NCBI RefSeq assembly: GCF_010093065.1
Contig: NZ_CP048113.1
Location: forward strand, 1,736,001 to 1,800,000
Length of the DNA: 64,000 nucleotides
DNA from: Chitinophaga agri
GTDB taxonomy: Bacteria > Bacteroidota > Bacteroidia > Chitinophagales > Chitinophagaceae
Direction: 5' to 3'
In this document: positions 62,431-64,000 of the stretch, piece by piece
Position numbering within the stretch: the first letter of the stretch is position 1
How the letters are laid out: each line of letters starts with the position of its first letter
Notes under the pieces: generated by a model
Seen by the model: the letters and a program-made list of their open reading frames with translations, nothing else
What the model was told of the DNA's origin: nothing
The model's database searches: none
Translations under genes and position numbers: made by a program

Positions 62431-62509
62431 CGGATGCTGATAATAATAAAAAAGCGATGGCAGTGAAACTGCCATCGCTTTTTTATTATTATCAGCATCC
62501 GTTACATGA
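62423..62509. terminator. Perfect 42-bp inverted repeat ending the suf operon
   Basis: Left arm 62423-62464 and right arm 62468-62509 are exact reverse complements, loop GAA. The left arm includes the last codons and stop of sufT; the core GCGATGGCAGT with A6/T6 neighbours is a typical terminator, and the outer 25 or so bases repeat the gene end in inverted form. It is both terminator and structural repeat. Followed by the dispersed repeat at 62509. Confidence 0.95.
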
Positions 62510-62535
62510 TCAGGAATGTGGAATCAGGCATTGAA
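62509..62535 (+). repeat. Dispersed repeat, copy after the suf terminator
   Basis: ATCAGGAATGTGGAATCAGGCATTGAA, two imperfect copies of the GGAATCAGGAATT motif in a row. Confidence 0.5.
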
Positions 62536-62648
62536 CGGGCTGTGATTTGTGCAGGCTAACGACCCAATTACCTTCGCGGCTATATATGATTACTTATCAA
62601 TGATTCTTTTTGGTAAAATATTTGTACTGAACCTTCCTGTGGATAAGA

Positions 62649-62682
62649 TTGTTATAAGGTTCCAACCTGTTCCATACCTTTG
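62649..62682 (+). promoter_or_regulatory. Promoter of the EF-hand-like gene
   Basis: TTG at 62649-62651, 23-bp spacer, TACCTTTG at 62675-62682 (TAnnTTTG). ATG at 62713, 30 nt later. Confidence 0.62.
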
Positions 62683-62712
62683 TCGATCTTATTTATCTTA
62701 TAAAACTCATTT

Positions 62713-63231
62713 ATGTTAGAACAATTAACGCAATTGATCCAGCAGAGCGGTCTGCAATCTGTCATCAATAATCCGGAAGTACCTAATCAGTACAATGATG
62801 GCGTGATCGCTGAAGCACAGCATTCTATCCTTTCTACATTCAGTCAGCTGAAAGAGAACGGCGAAACTGACAAGGTAGAAGGCGCGCTGGAATCTGCTGA
62901 TCATCCCGTTGCACAGAACATCCAGCAGAACTTTGCCGGTAATATCATGGAGAAGTTCGGTATCAATGGGGCTACTGCTGCAAGCATTGCTGCTGCATTG
63001 ATCCCGGCTGTACTGGGTGCAATGAAAGGCGGTGGCCAGGGAACAGGCAATGGCTTCAATATCCAGGATATTCTGGCTTCTGTTACGAGTGGTAACCTGG
63101 GCGGCGCCTTGGGCGGCTTAGGTGGCGGTAACCTGCAAAGCACTATCAGCAACATCGGTGGTAAACTGGGTCTTGATAAAGACGGTGATGGCGATGTTGA
63201 CCTGAATGATCTGACAAAGATGTTCAGATAA
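62713..63231 (+). CDS. Gly-rich protein with C-terminal EF-hand-like motif (DUF937-like)
   Basis: 172 residues. N-terminal helical half (MLEQLTQLIQQSGLQSVI ... VAQNIQQNFAGNIMEKFG), a hydrophobic helix IAAALIPAVLGAMKGGGQG and a Gly-rich linker (GNLGGALGGLGGGNLQ), then an EF-hand loop DKDGDGDVDLND (about 156-167). The helical part recalls DUF937. Neither a signal peptide nor a catalytic site. The BON lipoprotein gene begins 44 bp later, so they are likely one unit. Confidence 0.75.
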   Translation: MLEQLTQLIQQSGLQSVINNPEVPNQYNDGVIAEAQHSILSTFSQLKENGETDKVEGALESADHPVAQNIQQNFAGNIMEKFGINGATAASIAAALIPAVLGAMKGGGQGTGNGFNIQDILASVTSGNLGGALGGLGGGNLQSTISNIGGKLGLDKDGDGDVDLNDLTKMFR

Positions 63232-63275
63232 TCACTCTTCCCCGAAAAATTTTTAACCATCCCCAATTGATAATT

Positions 63276-63776
63276 ATGAAAAGTAAATTGAGCACTGCAT
63301 TCCTTTGTCTGGCACTGGCTGTCATGGTAGCTTGTAAAAGCAAACCTTCTGATACACAGATACAGGCAAAAGTAACGGAACAACTCAGCTCCATGCCCGA
63401 GGTAACTGCTGACGTCAAAGAAGGTGTCGTTACTTTGGCGGGTAATGTACCTGATGAATCAGCAAGAGCTGCTGCTGAAAGCGCCGTGGCGGGTGTTGAC
63501 GGTGTAAAAAGCATCACTAACAACATCATGGTCACTCCTCCTGCTCCACCTGCTGCTCCTGCACCTGATGCTGCGATGGTGAATCCGGAGGACCAGGCAC
63601 TGCGTACAGGTGTTGCCGATATTACCAAAGACTTCCCTGGTGTTGATGTTAAAGTTGAAGCAGGGGTGATCACGGTAACGGGTGAACTGTCTGCTGCAAA
63701 ATGGAAGACGCTGAAGAAAGCACTGGACGGTTTACATCCGAAGAAAGTGGATGCGTCTGGTCTGAAAGTGAAATAA
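63276..63776 (+). CDS. BON-domain lipoprotein
   Basis: 166 residues from the ATG at 63276. Lipoprotein signal with Cys near residue 20 (LALAVMVACKSK), so anchored in the outer or inner membrane. Two BON-like units, DTQIQAKVTEQLSSMPEVTADVKEGVVTLAGNV and a C-terminal half with DFPGVDVKVEAGVITVTGELSAAKW, separated by a Pro-rich linker. BON proteins bind membranes and respond to osmotic or envelope stress. 18 bp later the next gene starts. Confidence 0.85.
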   Translation: MKSKLSTAFLCLALAVMVACKSKPSDTQIQAKVTEQLSSMPEVTADVKEGVVTLAGNVPDESARAAAESAVAGVDGVKSITNNIMVTPPAPPAAPAPDAAMVNPEDQALRTGVADITKDFPGVDVKVEAGVITVTGELSAAKWKTLKKALDGLHPKKVDASGLKVK

Positions 63777-63794
63777 TCTGCTAAATTCAATGTT

Positions 63795-64000
63795 ATGTCA
63801 TTACAGGACAAATACAAAGAACTGATAGATACTGCCAGATCTTCCGGTACCAGCGATTTACAGATCGCTGAACAGGATGGTGTATTGCATATCAGGGGCG
63901 AAGCGCCTAACGGAAATGTAAAGGATACGCTGTGGAATATTTACGGGAAGATTGATCCTAATTTCCTTACAGGGGATGTGGTGATGGATATACAGGTGGC
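63795..64000 (+). CDS. Partial protein, probable LysM-domain family (3' end beyond window)
   Basis: The first 68 residues are visible: MSLQDKYKELIDTARSSGT, LQIAEQDGVLHIRGEAPNGNVKDTLWNIYGKIDPNFLTGDVVMDIQV. This small beta-alpha domain is, from pattern memory, the N-terminal part of Bacteroidota proteins that continue with a LysM peptidoglycan-binding domain; the C-terminal half is cut off, so the family is unproven. It follows the BON lipoprotein by 18 bp, consistent with a cell-envelope unit. Confidence 0.6.
   Translation, partial: MSLQDKYKELIDTARSSGTSDLQIAEQDGVLHIRGEAPNGNVKDTLWNIYGKIDPNFLTGDVVMDIQV

Noticed and set aside
1..64000. Defence system, prophage or integrative element
   Set aside because: No integrase, transposase, toxin-antitoxin pair, restriction or CBASS/retron-type gene is seen; the NAL1-like protease alone does not make a system.

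Overview
The window looks like a chromosomal segment of a soil-type Bacteroidota, most likely Chitinophaga or a close relative in the Chitinophagaceae (inference). Support comes from many TAnnTTTG promoter elements with an upstream TTG, secreted proteins with short Ala-Gln cleavage sites, a complete SUF operon as the Fe-S assembly route, an ImuA-ImuB-DnaE2 mutagenesis cassette, a secreted GH43/GH2 pair, DUF6089-like and AraC-family genes, and compact genes separated by hairpin terminators. No tRNA, rRNA, CRISPR array, transposase, integrase or phage gene was seen.

Layout. 1-8997 (minus strand) is a catabolic operon for uracil/thymine: PreA (cut by the left edge), PreT, a beta-ureidopropionase-like nitrilase, a dihydropyrimidinase, an NCS1 nucleobase transporter, a class III beta-amino acid aminotransferase and a (methyl)malonate-semialdehyde dehydrogenase. 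A divergent Lrp/AsnC regulator lies at 9138. 9774-11740 holds a conserved hypothetical gene and a NAL1-like trypsin-fold protein, separated by a gap with a perfect 25-bp hairpin. 12219-17418 holds an old yellow enzyme and the GH43/GH2 pair. 17575-21607 has a thioredoxin-reductase-like flavoprotein and a class I ribonucleotide reductase (nrdB-nrdA) with no ATP-cone in either subunit. 21728-24579 (minus) has an SRPBCC protein, a membrane protein and an MFS exporter. 25111-29769 has a secreted amidohydrolase and an SDR flanked by two AraC regulators; a 22-bp-spaced direct repeat sits in front of the SDR.

30006-35451 is imuA-imuB-dnaE2, error-prone repair, behind palindromic AT-rich sequence. 35501-41800 mixes a small secreted protein, exonuclease III, an AraC regulator, a secreted esterase, a saccharopine-dehydrogenase-like enzyme and a TrmN6-like methyltransferase. 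41807-48330 carries tsaD, an orphan MacB-like permease, prfC, a small secreted protein and a UbiD-family decarboxylase. 48485-54455 holds a secreted Pro-rich protein, an outer-membrane barrel, an AraC/GyrI-like regulator, an AI-2E-family permease, two GNAT acetyltransferases, a small EamA protein and a short unexplained frame.

54923-62430 is the SUF region: a Cys-rich SufR-like repressor, a divergent flavin reductase, then sufA-B-C-D, a hairpin, sufS-E-T, ending in a perfect 42-bp inverted repeat that takes in the end of sufT. The right edge (62713-64000) has an EF-hand-like protein, a BON-domain lipoprotein and a partial gene probably of the LysM type.

Nothing here is clearly a new multi-gene defence or mobile system. 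The most unusual signals are structural: long perfect inverted repeats, regulator sites that can be paired with a neighbouring regulator, a dispersed GGAATCAGGAATT-like repeat beside gene ends, and a ribonucleotide reductase without visible overall-activity domains.
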